DNA of 64,000 nt, taken from Hyphomicrobiaceae bacterium (GTDB taxonomy: Bacteria; Pseudomonadota; Alphaproteobacteria; Rhizobiales; Hyphomicrobiaceae). Where the stretch lies: contig JACKJH010000001.1 of assembly GCA_020638055.1 (NCBI GenBank), positions 434,001 to 498,000 on the forward strand, read 5' to 3'. Position numbers and translations under genes: made by a program. The notes under the pieces were generated by a model. The model saw only the letters and a program-made list of their open reading frames with translations, searched no databases and was not told the origin of the DNA. Positions 29,091 to 39,012 of this stretch are shown here, piece by piece (position 1 is the first letter of the stretch; every line of letters starts with the position of its first letter).

Positions 29091-31849
29091 GCGTTGCCTT
29101 GTTCGGACAGAACTTTGGCAAGCGCCGTTTCTATGGATTTCTGGCGCGATGACGAAACGATCTTTTTCGAGGTCAAGTCGGTGACATAGAACACATCGAC
29201 GACTTTTTCGCCGAATGTGGTGATGTGAGCCGATGAGATATCCAGGTTGAGGTCCGATATCGCGCTGGTCAGATCGTAAAGCAAGCCAGGCCGGTCACGC
29301 CCTTCCACTTCCAAGACCGTGAACTGATCCGACAGGGAGTTGTCGATAACGACTTCGGGTTCCACGGAGAAGGCTTCAAGTCGGTGTTCCATTGACCGGC
29401 GTTTGTTGAGCAGTTCCGTCAACCGAACTTCGCCGCGCAGCAGTTTTTCAATGGTTTCACCAATGCGCCTGGCACGTCGATTTTCGTCGTAGTCGTCAGC
29501 AAGTTCGCGTTGCAGGAGAAACGTGTCGAGCGCGAAGCCGTCGCGCGTCGTTGTGATGTGCGCGCCCAGGATGTTTGCGCCAGCAGCAGAACACGCGCCT
29601 GCAAACAATGCCAGCAAACGGGGATGGTTTGGCGCAAAAACGGTGAGTTCGGTGATTGCGGTGAAGGCATCAGACGTGAAATCGGTGGCGAGCTTGGTAC
29701 CCTCCTGGTGCGCGCGCAACATGAGACGGGCGTGCTCGACGTGCTGGCGGGTGTCAAACCGCACCCAATAATCGGGATAGAAGCGCTCGATATGCTGCTC
29801 CACAAATTCGCTTTCGAGATCTGGCAACGCAAGTTTCAGTGTTTCCTGAGCTTCGGCGACCTGCTCGGTGCGGCCGGGCTTGCCCAACCCGCCTGACAAG
29901 ACTGCCTCGGTCTCATAGTAGAGCGTGCGCAGGAGCTGGCCCTTCCAACCGTTCCAAGTGCCTGGCCCTACGGCGCGTATGTCGGCGACAGTAAGCAGCA
30001 ACAAAAGCTTCAATCGCTCCTGGGTTTGAACGAGTTCGGCGAAATCCCTTATTGTCTTGGGATCGGAAATGTCGCGGGACTGGGCAATGTTGGACATGGT
30101 CAAATGCTGCTCGATCAGCCATACAACCGTGTCGCATTCTACCTTTGTAAGACCGAGGCGTGGGCACAGATCACGGGCTATCCTTCCGCCAACAATCGAA
30201 TGATCCTCCTCACGGCCCTTGCCGATGTCATGCAAGAAGGCAGCGACATAAAGAACGCGGCGGTTCTTGATGCTCGATACTATTTCGTTGCACAAGGGCA
30301 ATTCGCCATGTGCTCCGCCGCGCTCTATCTCGGTGAGCTTTCCGACCGTGCGGATCAGGTGCTCGTCAACGGTGTAGTGATGGTACATGTTGAATTGCAT
30401 CATACCGACAACACGGCGGAAGGCGGGAATGAAGCGCGACAGCACGTCGGCCTCGCTCATGCGCCGCAGCGTATCTTGCGGATTGACACGGCCGGTCAGC
30501 AACTCAAGGAATATGCGATTGGCCTCGGGGTCGGCCTGGAGTGAGTGATTGACACTTGGCAAGGCGCGGCGAATGAGGCGCAGGGCGTCGGGATGCAGAT
30601 ATGTGTCGGTATGCTCGGCTTTCGCAAAAAAACGTATGATATTGACCGGATCGCGTTCAAATGCCTTGTGATCGCTGACGTTGATCCTATCGTTTTCGAT
30701 GCGAAAATCAGTTTTCTGCCGCACTTCGCGGCGCGTGCGCCATGAAAGCGGATTCAATAGCCGGTTCAGGCCTGGTGAGGTCTTGAGCTGCTGGATTTCG
30801 AGCGCATTGCACAGGATCGTGGTCAGGTCGCCGACATCTTTTGCAACCAAAAAATAATGCTTCATGAAGCGCTCGACAGCGCGCAGGCCGCCGTGACGTT
30901 TGTAGCCCAGCCGCGAGGCCATTTCTTCCTGCACATCGAATGACAATTGCTCGACCGGGCGGCCGGTGAGGAAGTGCAGATAGCAACGGACCGTCCAAAG
31001 GAAGTCCTCACACTTCTCGAAGGTGTTCACTTCTTCCTTGGTGAATGCTCCATTGTCGATTGTCGACTGACCCACGCCCTCGCCGTAGAGATACTTGGAC
31101 AACCAATGCAGTGTGTGGAGATCGCGCAGGCCGCCTTTGCCATCCTTGATATTGGGCTCGACACGATAACGAGATTCGCCTGAGCGTTTGTGGCGATCAT
31201 CGCGCTCCTGCATCTTGGCGTCGATGAACGTGCGGGCGCCGCCACGCACCACGTCGCTCCTGAAGCGCTGCTCCAATTCCTCAAACAATTGCCCGTCGCC
31301 GAGGATCAAGCGGCTGTCGAGAACGGCTGTACGTATTGTCAGGTCTGCAATGGAAAGCTTGATGCATTGATCGACGTTGCGTGTCGCATGGCCGACCTTG
31401 AAGCCGAGGTCCCAGAGCATGTAAAGGATGTATTCGACGACGCTTTCGCCCCAAGGGGTCTGCTTGTAGGGGAGCAAAAACAGCAGGTCGATGTCGGAAC
31501 CTGGCGCAAGGAGGCCGCGCCCATACCCGCCAGTGGCGACAATCGCCATGCGTTCGGCATCGGAGGGGTTGGTTGCGCGGTAGACGTGCGTGGTTGTGTA
31601 ATCGAAGATCAACCGTATCAATTCGTCTTCGAATTGGGACAAGCCGGCGGCGCATCGGCGTCCATTGCCATCGGCATTGAGGCCAGCCTCGGCGCCTGCG
31701 CGTGCGTCGGAGACAAGTTCCTTCAGCCGCTCCAGCAGCGCGCTGCGCGCCTTGTCGGCATCGCCTGCGGACTGGAAGAGTGATGTCAGCTCGTTTCGAA
31801 GCGCCTGGGGGTCGAAATACGGGGCTGCGGTGTTTAGTGGTTTTTCCAT
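29084..31849 (-). CDS. glnD: Bifunctional uridylyltransferase/uridylyl-removing enzyme GlnD
   Basis: GlnD senses glutamine and modifies PII proteins. The 921-residue protein has the nucleotidyltransferase motif GGYGRGLLAPGSDIDLLF (about 107-123, with the DxD aspartates 119 and 121), then the HD hydrolase domain with AAFLHDIGKGREEDHS, and two C-terminal ACT domains (ITELTVFAPNHPRLLALFAG and FTVLEVEGRDRPGLLYDLTS) that bind glutamine. It is in the conserved mutS-glnD-murJ block, but the intact upstream mutS is broken. Confidence 0.97.
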   Translation of the reverse strand: MEKPLNTAAPYFDPQALRNELTSLFQSAGDADKARSALLERLKELVSDARAGAEAGLNADGNGRRCAAGLSQFEDELIRLIFDYTTTHVYRATNPSDAERMAIVATGGYGRGLLAPGSDIDLLFLLPYKQTPWGESVVEYILYMLWDLGFKVGHATRNVDQCIKLSIADLTIRTAVLDSRLILGDGQLFEELEQRFRSDVVRGGARTFIDAKMQERDDRHKRSGESRYRVEPNIKDGKGGLRDLHTLHWLSKYLYGEGVGQSTIDNGAFTKEEVNTFEKCEDFLWTVRCYLHFLTGRPVEQLSFDVQEEMASRLGYKRHGGLRAVERFMKHYFLVAKDVGDLTTILCNALEIQQLKTSPGLNRLLNPLSWRTRREVRQKTDFRIENDRINVSDHKAFERDPVNIIRFFAKAEHTDTYLHPDALRLIRRALPSVNHSLQADPEANRIFLELLTGRVNPQDTLRRMSEADVLSRFIPAFRRVVGMMQFNMYHHYTVDEHLIRTVGKLTEIERGGAHGELPLCNEIVSSIKNRRVLYVAAFLHDIGKGREEDHSIVGGRIARDLCPRLGLTKVECDTVVWLIEQHLTMSNIAQSRDISDPKTIRDFAELVQTQERLKLLLLLTVADIRAVGPGTWNGWKGQLLRTLYYETEAVLSGGLGKPGRTEQVAEAQETLKLALPDLESEFVEQHIERFYPDYWVRFDTRQHVEHARLMLRAHQEGTKLATDFTSDAFTAITELTVFAPNHPRLLALFAGACSAAGANILGAHITTTRDGFALDTFLLQRELADDYDENRRARRIGETIEKLLRGEVRLTELLNKRRSMEHRLEAFSVEPEVVIDNSLSDQFTVLEVEGRDRPGLLYDLTSAISDLNLDISSAHITTFGEKVVDVFYVTDLTSKKIVSSSRQKSIETALAKVLSEQGNAH

Positions 31850-31989
31850 GTGGCCAACTTAGTGCTTCGCCAGACCTGAGGGAACCTGCCGCGTAGCGAC
31901 ATTCCTCGTGACCCACGTGAAAATGTGCCATCCGCTCCAGGCAGGCTCCGCGCTGTTGTGGACGCCTGAACCACTGGCGGGGGAAATGC

Positions 31990-32539
31990 TCAAGACTTAG
32001 GCAGCATACCTTTAAGCCGGTAAAGTTCTTCTAACGCGGCACGAGGCGTTATTTCATCAAGATTGATTGTTTCAAGAGCCGCTTCCACGGCCGAAGGACT
32101 TCTTACGTCTGTCACAGGGTTGGTTGGTCGTGCGGCGGCAAACAACGGTAGGTCGTCAAGCGCATCGGCACCGCCACGGCTGGCATCGGATTTTTCCAAT
32201 AGCCGCAAGACCTCGCCAGCACGGGCGACGACGCGCGGTGGCAGGCCCGCCAATTTGGCCACCTGGATGCCGTAGGATCGGTCGGCCGCACCGGGCTTCA
32301 CCTTGTGCAGGAAGACGATCTCGTCCCGCCATTCCTTGACGTCCACTGTGACGTTGGCAACGGCGTCCAGCCGGCCTTCCAATGCCGTCAACTCGTGATA
32401 GTGCGTAGCGAACAACGCTCTGCTGCGGGAGACTTCGTGAAGATATTCGACCGCGGCCCAGGCGATCGACAAGCCGTCGAAGGTTGCAGTTCCGCGGCCG
32501 ATTTCATCCAAGATCACGAGGGATTGGCTGGTTGCCTGG
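31990..32539 (-). pseudogene. mutS: mutS, 3' fragment (C-terminal ATPase part), cut off by an IS
   Basis: About 183 codons code for the end of MutS: QATSQSLVILDEIGRGTATFDG (Walker B region), the FATHYHELT loop and the C-terminal helices ending YRLKGMLPKS. The frame continues rightwards into the IS end, where an ATG at 32610 adds 24 residues of IS-derived sequence. The resulting 206-residue ORF lacks Walker A and the mismatch-binding, connector and lever domains. Walker A and B now lie on two separate ORFs. Confidence 0.93.
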
Positions 32540-33881
32540 GGTACGAACCGGGGACATCCCTGACAGAATAGACCGGGAGCATTCCTGACAGTCCAGGCTC
32601 GGATTTCCATTTTAAGGAGATTCGGGCGATGGCTTTCAGGGAGAGCAGTCCTGTGGAAGAGCGTATCGCGTTATTCAATGCTTACGAGAGTGGGGCGTTC
32701 ACGGTCGTAGACCTTTGCGAACGCTACGATATCAGCCGGGAGACGTTCTACGTCTGGAAGCGCCGCCGTGATGCCGGCGATGCGCGCTGGTTCGATGAGA
32801 AGTCGCGCACGCCGGGTCACTGCCCGCATGCGACGCCGTCTGAGACCGTCGCTGCGATACTGGCATTGCGCCAGCGGTTTCCACGCTTCGGGCCGAAGAA
32901 GATCCGGGCGCGTCTGGCGCTCGACCAACCCGGTCTGATCTTGCCAGCGGCCTCGACCATCGGCGACATCCTCAAGCGCGAAGGCCTGATCGAGAAAAGG
33001 CCGCGCCGCCGCCGGTCCATCGCTCAGGGCGAGATCGTTGCCGGTTCGGACGTGCCCAACGGCGAGTGGGCAATCGACTTCAAGGGCTGGTTCCGCACCC
33101 GCGACGGGGAACGTGTCGATCCGCTGACGGTGTCGGATACAGCCAGCCGTTATCTCGTTGCCGCCCGCATCACCCCACCGACGCACGATGGCGTCAAGGC
33201 CGCGATGGAGCGGGTTTTCAACGAGGTCGGCCTGCCCGATGCGATCCGTTCCGACAACGGCGCGCCGTTTGGATCTATCGGTGCCGGCGGCCTCTCGCGG
33301 CTGTCGGTCTGGTTCCTGAAGCTGGGCATCGAGCCGCGCTACATTCCACCGGCAAGCCCGCAGGACAACGGTCGCCACGAGCGCATGCATCGCACGATGA
33401 AGGACGAGACGGCGCGCCCGCCGGCACGCTTCCGCCACGAGCAGCAGTACAGGTTCAACGTGTTCCGCCGGCTCTACAATGAAGAACGCCCGCACGAGGC
33501 GCTTGATCAGGTCACGCCGGCAAGTCTGTGGACACCATCAAAGCGCACGATGCCTCGCACGCTGGATGAGCCCTGGTATGATGCCGACCATCAGGTGCGC
33601 CGGGTGCGTCCCGACGGAACGATCAAGTGGCGCGGCGAACATGTGTTCATTGGTGAAGCCCTGGTGCGAGAGCCGGTTGGTCTGGCCGAACAGGAACGCG
33701 GCGGCTATATCGTGCGCTTCTGCGGACGCGATCTGGGGATGATCGATTTTGCCGGCCGGTTTCACCGCTTCGCTCCGCCGCGTGCGCGGCTGCGCTCAGC
33801 ACCGAAACCGGCTATAGACGAGCAGTAAAAGTGTCAGGAATGCTGCCGGTCCAAAGTGTCAGGAGTCTTCCCGGTCGTTCA
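32540..33881 (+). mobile_element. Complete IS481-family insertion sequence in mutS
   Basis: The element is about 1342 bp and contains a single transposase ORF. The ends form imperfect inverted repeats of about 50 bp (32540-32591 and 33831-33881). Each end carries two TGTCAGGA-type motifs set 25 bp apart, probable transposase binding sites. The flanking CTGG at 32536-32539 and 33882-33885 looks like a 4-bp target duplication. Removing the IS and one CTGG rejoins the mutS frame exactly (..GILNQ/ATSQS..). Confidence 0.93.
32629..33828 (+). CDS. IS481-family transposase
   Basis: The 399-residue protein has an N-terminal helix-turn-helix (VVDLCERYDISRETFYVWKR), a second HTH region with RQRFPRFGPKKIRARL, and the rve/DDE catalytic core: Asp in EWAIDFKGWF, Asp in AIRSDNGAPF and Glu in DNGRHERMHRTMKDE. 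The C-terminus is basic. A GGAG site precedes the ATG at 32629. The ORF is intact, so the element is potentially active. Confidence 0.95.
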   Translation: MAFRESSPVEERIALFNAYESGAFTVVDLCERYDISRETFYVWKRRRDAGDARWFDEKSRTPGHCPHATPSETVAAILALRQRFPRFGPKKIRARLALDQPGLILPAASTIGDILKREGLIEKRPRRRRSIAQGEIVAGSDVPNGEWAIDFKGWFRTRDGERVDPLTVSDTASRYLVAARITPPTHDGVKAAMERVFNEVGLPDAIRSDNGAPFGSIGAGGLSRLSVWFLKLGIEPRYIPPASPQDNGRHERMHRTMKDETARPPARFRHEQQYRFNVFRRLYNEERPHEALDQVTPASLWTPSKRTMPRTLDEPWYDADHQVRRVRPDGTIKWRGEHVFIGEALVREPVGLAEQERGGYIVRFCGRDLGMIDFAGRFHRFAPPRARLRSAPKPAIDEQ

Positions 33882-36317
33882 CTGGTTGAGAATGCCTGCG
33901 GTCTCGACCATTTCGACCATGAATGTGGAGCGTCCCCGGGCGATGTCGTCTGAAGCGCCGACGCGGGAAAATAGCCGGTCTATGATGCCAATGTGGGCTG
34001 AGCGGGCGGGCACAAAAGATCCCATCTGTGCAAGGACAGCGATCAACGCGTTCTGGCGGAGAAAGGTCGATTTGCCCGCCATATTTGGTCCAGTGACCAG
34101 CCAAATGCGGGCGTCGGCGCCCTCGTCGAAGCCGGAAGGCTGACGCGCGTGGGCCCGCCCCAGAAAGCAATCATTCTCGATAAATGGGCCGCTGAGGGCT
34201 GCGGCAAGCGCCTGTTCCACAACGGGGTGGCGGCCACCATGGATTTCAAACGCCGTGGTTTCATCTATTTCGGGACGAACGTAGTTGTCGCGATGCGCGA
34301 GATCAGCGAGCGCTGCGGTCACATCCAATCCGGCGATCGCGGCAGCAATGTCTCCAAGAGATTGTTCGGCGGCGGCTATGTCACCGGCAAGGTTGGTAAA
34401 AACCTCTTGTTCGACGGTCAAGGCGCGCTCGGCGGCAGAGGCGATGCGTCCTTCAGTCTCAATGAGTTCATCGGTGGTGAAGCGGACAGCATTGGCCATG
34501 GTCTGGCGGTGGCGGAAGGTGGCCGAAAGCGGCTCTGACAGAAGCGGCTTTGCATTCGCCTGTGTAACTTCGATGAAAAAGCCCAGAATGTTGTTATGGC
34601 GGACCTTCAGCGACTTGACGCCGGTTTCCTCGCCGTAGCGCAGTTCCAGCGCCGCCATCACCTGCCGGCTTTTGTCACGCAACTCGACCGCTGCATCCAG
34701 TTGCTCAGAATAACCCGGGCGCACAAAGCCGCCGTCGCGCCTTTGGTGTGGGGGATCGTCAACGAGGGCAGCAGCCAACGCCGATGACAAATTGCCAGCA
34801 GCAGCGGCTAGCCGGTCTGCAATAGCTGAAAGCTCTGAAGGCAATCCCATTGGGCCAGCGCGCGCCTTCAAAAGCACGGCGGACTGCTCGGCGGCGGCTA
34901 GCGCATCACGGATAGCGCCCAGATCGCGTGGACCGCCACGACCGAAGGCCAGCCGGGACACAGCACGGGCAATATCGGGCGTGCCCTTCAGGGCAGCGCG
35001 CAGATCGTCGCGAAGATTGTCTTCCTCCACGAGGTAGCCGACCGCGTCGAGGCGGGCATGGATGTGCGAGGGATCGCGCAATGGAGCACTCAGGCGCGCT
35101 GCCAGTTCACGGGCACCCGGACCTGTGACCGTGCGGTCGATCGCCGACAAAAGACTGCCGTGCTTTTCTCCAGTCGAGGAACGGACCAGTTCCAGGCTCG
35201 ACCGGCTCGCAGCATCGATGACCAGCGCGCTATCCGCACCGGTGCGTCGGGGCGGGCGCAGAACGGGCTGCCTTCCGATCTGTGTCAGCTCGACGTATTT
35301 CAAAAGCGCACCAGCCGCCGCCAGTTCCGCCCTTGTAAATGCGCCGAAACCGGCCAGTTCGCTGACCCCAAGCCGCTGCTTCAACCCACGCTCACCCGAA
35401 AGGCTATCAAAATTCGCGTTGGGCACCGGTGTTGCTGCGGCACCTGCAATATCCACCCATTGTCGGAAATCGGGTTCAGCCAGCAGCGCTTCAGAACAAA
35501 TGATTTCGCCAGGTGAGAGGCGCACGAGTTCACCAGGAAGATCCGCGCCTGTGGTTTCCCCCACCTCACACTCGCCCGTCGAAATATCGAGGGATGCCAG
35601 CGCCACAACATTGTCGGAACCGATCAATGCGCCGCCGCGGCCTGATGGCGCACGAAAGACAGCGGTCAGGTAATTGCGGGCCTTGGCGTCGAGCAGCGTT
35701 TCCTCGGTCAAGGTGCCAGGTGTGACGAGGCGGACGACATCGCGGCGGACCACGGCCTTCGCGCCACGCTTGCGCGCTTCGGCGGGATCTTCCAACTGCT
35801 CGCAAACGGCAACGCGATAGCCCTGGCGGATTAAACGTTGCAGATACTCATCGGCACGGTGGACGGGTACGCCGCACATCTGGATGTCTTCACCCATGTG
35901 CTTGCCACGCTTGGTCAGCACGATGCTCAGCGCGGCGGAGGCAACGACGGCGTCCTCAAAGAACAGTTCGTAAAAATCCCCCATGCGATACCAGAGCAGG
36001 CTATCGGGGTTGGCCGCCTTGATCTCCAGATACTGTGCCATGGAAGGCGTTGCCTCTGCAGCGGCACGTCTGCGCAGCGTTTCGGCATCGACCGTTGCTG
36101 GCGGTCCGACGCCTACTGAGCGTGAGGTAGAAGAGGTTGAAGCTTCTTGCCGTGGTGCGACAGGCGGTCGGGCTTCGCCATCTGGCTGCGCTTGGGATTG
36201 GGTGCCGGGAGCTTGCTGCTGCTCGTTTGTGCCGCCAGGCATGCGTGGGGCGGATTCCGACTGCCGAGCTGTTTGTCGTCCGCGCACCATCGCGCCACTC
36301 TCCCGTCGATCAAGCAA
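33879..36317 (-). pseudogene. mutS: mutS, 5' fragment, truncated by an IS-derived stop codon
   Basis: The 812-residue ORF contains the MutS mismatch-binding domain (LLWYRMGDFYELFFEDA, with the FYE motif), the connector, lever and clamp domains, and the start of the ATPase with TGPNMAGKSTFLRQ (Walker A, about residue 743). It stops right after ETAGILNQ because the IS end supplies TGA. It lacks Walker B and the dimerisation helices, so it should not work in mismatch repair. The N-terminus has an unusual Gln/Pro/Ser-rich extension of about 90 residues before the family-conserved TPSMAQYLEIKAANPD; the true start may be further in. Confidence 0.93.
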
Positions 36318-36657
36318 ATACCCTGGGCATGTTTTTCATATAGACCCGCTGCAATGCAACCCCATCTGTGCGGCCAGAGATTGGATGACGCCTCGGGGGG
36401 CAAAAGCATGCGTTCCGGTGAGGGCAGGGTCCCGTTCCCGCCACGTATTTCTGGGGGGCATCGTCTGCCCCACTGACGCCATTTCCTTTAACAATGCGGG
36501 TATTGTATACCAGCGCGCCTGTTCCTTTCGCGGCGGTCGCTCACCGATCGCTTTTGCAGCTTTCCGCAGAGCTTGCGCTTAACGCAAAGTTCCATTTTTC
36601 GCGTGTCCATCGTCATTAAATCATTGGCGAGACAATCAGATAACGAAACGACGCCAC
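36318..36657. other. Divergent promoter region mutS / maeB
   Basis: This 340-bp region drives two divergent genes. A short palindrome GGTAT-TGT-ATACC lies at 36499-36511. No clear -35/-10 pair or known operator could be assigned. Confidence 0.35.
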
Positions 36658-38928
36658 ATGGCCAAACGGTTTGCAGATGCCCGCTTTACCGAACAAGAAG
36701 CGCTCCAGTTCCATGCCCAGGGCAAGCCTGGCAAGCTCGAGATCACGCCGACCAAGCCTTTAACGACGCAGCGCGACCTGTCACTAGCCTATTCGCCTGG
36801 CGTGGCCGTTCCCGTCCGGGCGATCGCTGAAGATTCCGCAAAAGCATATGACTACACCAATAAGGGCAATCTCGTCGCTGTCGTCTCGAACGGTACTGCA
36901 ATCCTAGGCCTTGGCAATCTGGGGGCACTCGCGGCCAAGCCGGTGATGGAAGGCAAGGGTGCGCTGTTCAAACGGTTTGCCGACATCGATGCCATGGACC
37001 TGTTGGTGGACACCCAAGACGTGGACGCATTTATCAACTCGGTGCGCTACCTGGGGCCGTCGTTTGGCGGCATCAACCTGGAAGACATCAAGGCGCCGGA
37101 CTGCTTCATTATCGAACAGCGTCTCAAGGAACTGCTCAACATTCCGGTATTCCACGACGATCAGCATGGCACCGCGATTGTCGTGGGAGCGGCCATCCTC
37201 AACGGGCTCGCCGTCGCCGGCAAAGCCATCGAAGACGTAAAGCTTGCTTGTTCGGGTGCGGGGGCGGCAGCACTCGCCTGCCTCAATCTGCTCGTCAGCC
37301 TGGGCATGAAGCGCGAGAACATCTTCGTTTCGGATATTGCGGGTGTTGTCTATCAGGGCCGTGAAGAGCTGATGGACCAGTGGAAAGAGCCCTTTGCGCA
37401 GGCGACCGGCATGCGCACGCTGGCGCAAATCATGGAAGGCGCCGACGTATTCCTTGGACTGTCCGCGGGAGGCATCGTCAGCGCCGAAATGGTGGCGAGC
37501 ATGGCTGACAACCCGGTTATCTTCGCGATGGCCAATCCGGAGCCGGAAATCACGCCGGAGGAAGTTCAGAGCGCGCGCGATGATGCAATCATGGCGACGG
37601 GGCGCTCCGACTATCCCAACCAGGTCAACAACGTACTTTGCTTCCCATTCATTTTCCGTGGTGCTTTGGATGTGGAAGCCTCGACGATCAACGAGGCGAT
37701 GAAGGTGGCCGCAGCAAGGGCGCTTGCCGAACTGGCGCGGGCTGCGGTGTCCGACCAGGTCGCATCGTCGTTCCATGGTCTGCGGCCGACGTTCGGGCGC
37801 GACTACATCATTCCGGCGCCGTTCGATTCGCGCATCATCTGGCATGTCGCGCCGGCGGTGGCGCAAGCAGCCATGGATTCGGGCGTGGCGCGGCGGCCGA
37901 TCATCGACATGGAAGACTACATCGCCAAGCTGCAAGGGCGGCTTGATCCGCTCGTTGGCTGGCTGCAATCAACATTCGAGAAAGTGAAACAGGATCCCAA
38001 GCGGCTGGTGTTTGCCGAGGGAGAGGACCCTGCAGTTATTCGCGCCGCGCACGCCTTCCTGTCGCAAGGTTTTGGTCAGCCATTGCTGGTGGGTAACGAA
38101 AAGCGCGTGCGTGCGTCGTTCAAGGAACTCGGCATTCCCTTGAGCCCAGCGATAGACCTGCACGACACGCGACAGTCAGAATATTTCGAGGAGTTCACCG
38201 AGTATCTCTACAAGCGTCTGCAGCGGCGCGGCTACCTGCACCGCGATTGCGTCAGGCTGGTCAAGAATGAACGAAATATCTATGCCGCCCTTATGGTGGC
38301 GCACGGCCACGCCGATGCGATGGTCTCGGGCGTGACCCGCAACTTCACCAGTGTCTACCGCGATGTCCTGCGGGTGATCGACGCTGCGCCGAACCGGCAT
38401 GTCATCGGCATTACGCTAGCGCTAGTGCGCGGGCGGGCCGTGCTCATCGCCGATACGTCAATCCACAACATCCCAACCACCGAACAGCTTGTTAATATTG
38501 CCGAGGAAGCGGCGCGGGCTGCGCGCAACTTCGGCATGGAGCCCAGGGTTGCGTTTCTCACCTACTCGACATTTGGGCAGCCGCGCGGCGAACGTTCCGA
38601 TGAGGTGCGCGAGGCGATTTCAATTCTCGACGAAAAGGGCGTCGATTTCGAATATGATGGCGATATGGCGGCAGACGTCGCGCTCAACGCCAAGCTGATG
38701 CAGCTTTATCCTTTCTGCCGGCTTTCCGACACTGCGAACGTGCTCATCATGCCGGCGTTCCACGCCGCGTCGATTTCAACAAAAATGCTGCGCGAGCTGG
38801 GAGGCGCCACGATCATCGGGCCACTGCTGGTCGGCCTCGACAAATCAATCCAGATTTGTTCGTTGGGCGCGCGGGATACCGATATCGTCAATGTCGCTGC
38901 GCTGGCGGCATACGATGTGAATAGATAG
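36658..38928 (+). CDS. maeB: NADP-dependent malic enzyme with C-terminal phosphotransacetylase-like domain (MaeB type)
   Basis: The 756-residue protein converts malate to pyruvate and CO2. The malic enzyme domain shows SLAYSPGVAVP, KGNLVAVVSNGTAILGLGNLG and PVFHDDQHGTAIVV (metal and malate binding). An NAD(P)-binding part (KLACSGAGAAALACLNLLVS) follows. From about residue 430 there is a phosphotransacetylase-like domain (KRLVFAEGEDPAVIRAAHAF...), usually regulatory rather than catalytic in this family. Rhizobia use these enzymes in C4-dicarboxylate metabolism; NAD versus NADP preference cannot be read from sequence. Confidence 0.93.
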   Translation: MAKRFADARFTEQEALQFHAQGKPGKLEITPTKPLTTQRDLSLAYSPGVAVPVRAIAEDSAKAYDYTNKGNLVAVVSNGTAILGLGNLGALAAKPVMEGKGALFKRFADIDAMDLLVDTQDVDAFINSVRYLGPSFGGINLEDIKAPDCFIIEQRLKELLNIPVFHDDQHGTAIVVGAAILNGLAVAGKAIEDVKLACSGAGAAALACLNLLVSLGMKRENIFVSDIAGVVYQGREELMDQWKEPFAQATGMRTLAQIMEGADVFLGLSAGGIVSAEMVASMADNPVIFAMANPEPEITPEEVQSARDDAIMATGRSDYPNQVNNVLCFPFIFRGALDVEASTINEAMKVAAARALAELARAAVSDQVASSFHGLRPTFGRDYIIPAPFDSRIIWHVAPAVAQAAMDSGVARRPIIDMEDYIAKLQGRLDPLVGWLQSTFEKVKQDPKRLVFAEGEDPAVIRAAHAFLSQGFGQPLLVGNEKRVRASFKELGIPLSPAIDLHDTRQSEYFEEFTEYLYKRLQRRGYLHRDCVRLVKNERNIYAALMVAHGHADAMVSGVTRNFTSVYRDVLRVIDAAPNRHVIGITLALVRGRAVLIADTSIHNIPTTEQLVNIAEEAARAARNFGMEPRVAFLTYSTFGQPRGERSDEVREAISILDEKGVDFEYDGDMAADVALNAKLMQLYPFCRLSDTANVLIMPAFHAASISTKMLRELGGATIIGPLLVGLDKSIQICSLGARDTDIVNVAALAAYDVNR

Positions 38929-39012
38929 ATGCGCTGTCACCACCGCCCGCGTCATGGGCTGCGCAAGCAGGCGATGGCGAAGAGCCTGCGGGATGACTGG
39001 GCGAATGCCAAA

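Noticed and set aside
32671..33495. 274-codon ORF antisense to the transposase
   Set aside because: It is a shadow of the DDE transposase frame; no support of its own.
36904..37968. 354-codon minus-strand ORF inside maeB
   Set aside because: It is a mirror of the malic enzyme coding strand, Arg/His-rich, with no ribosome-binding site or known domain.
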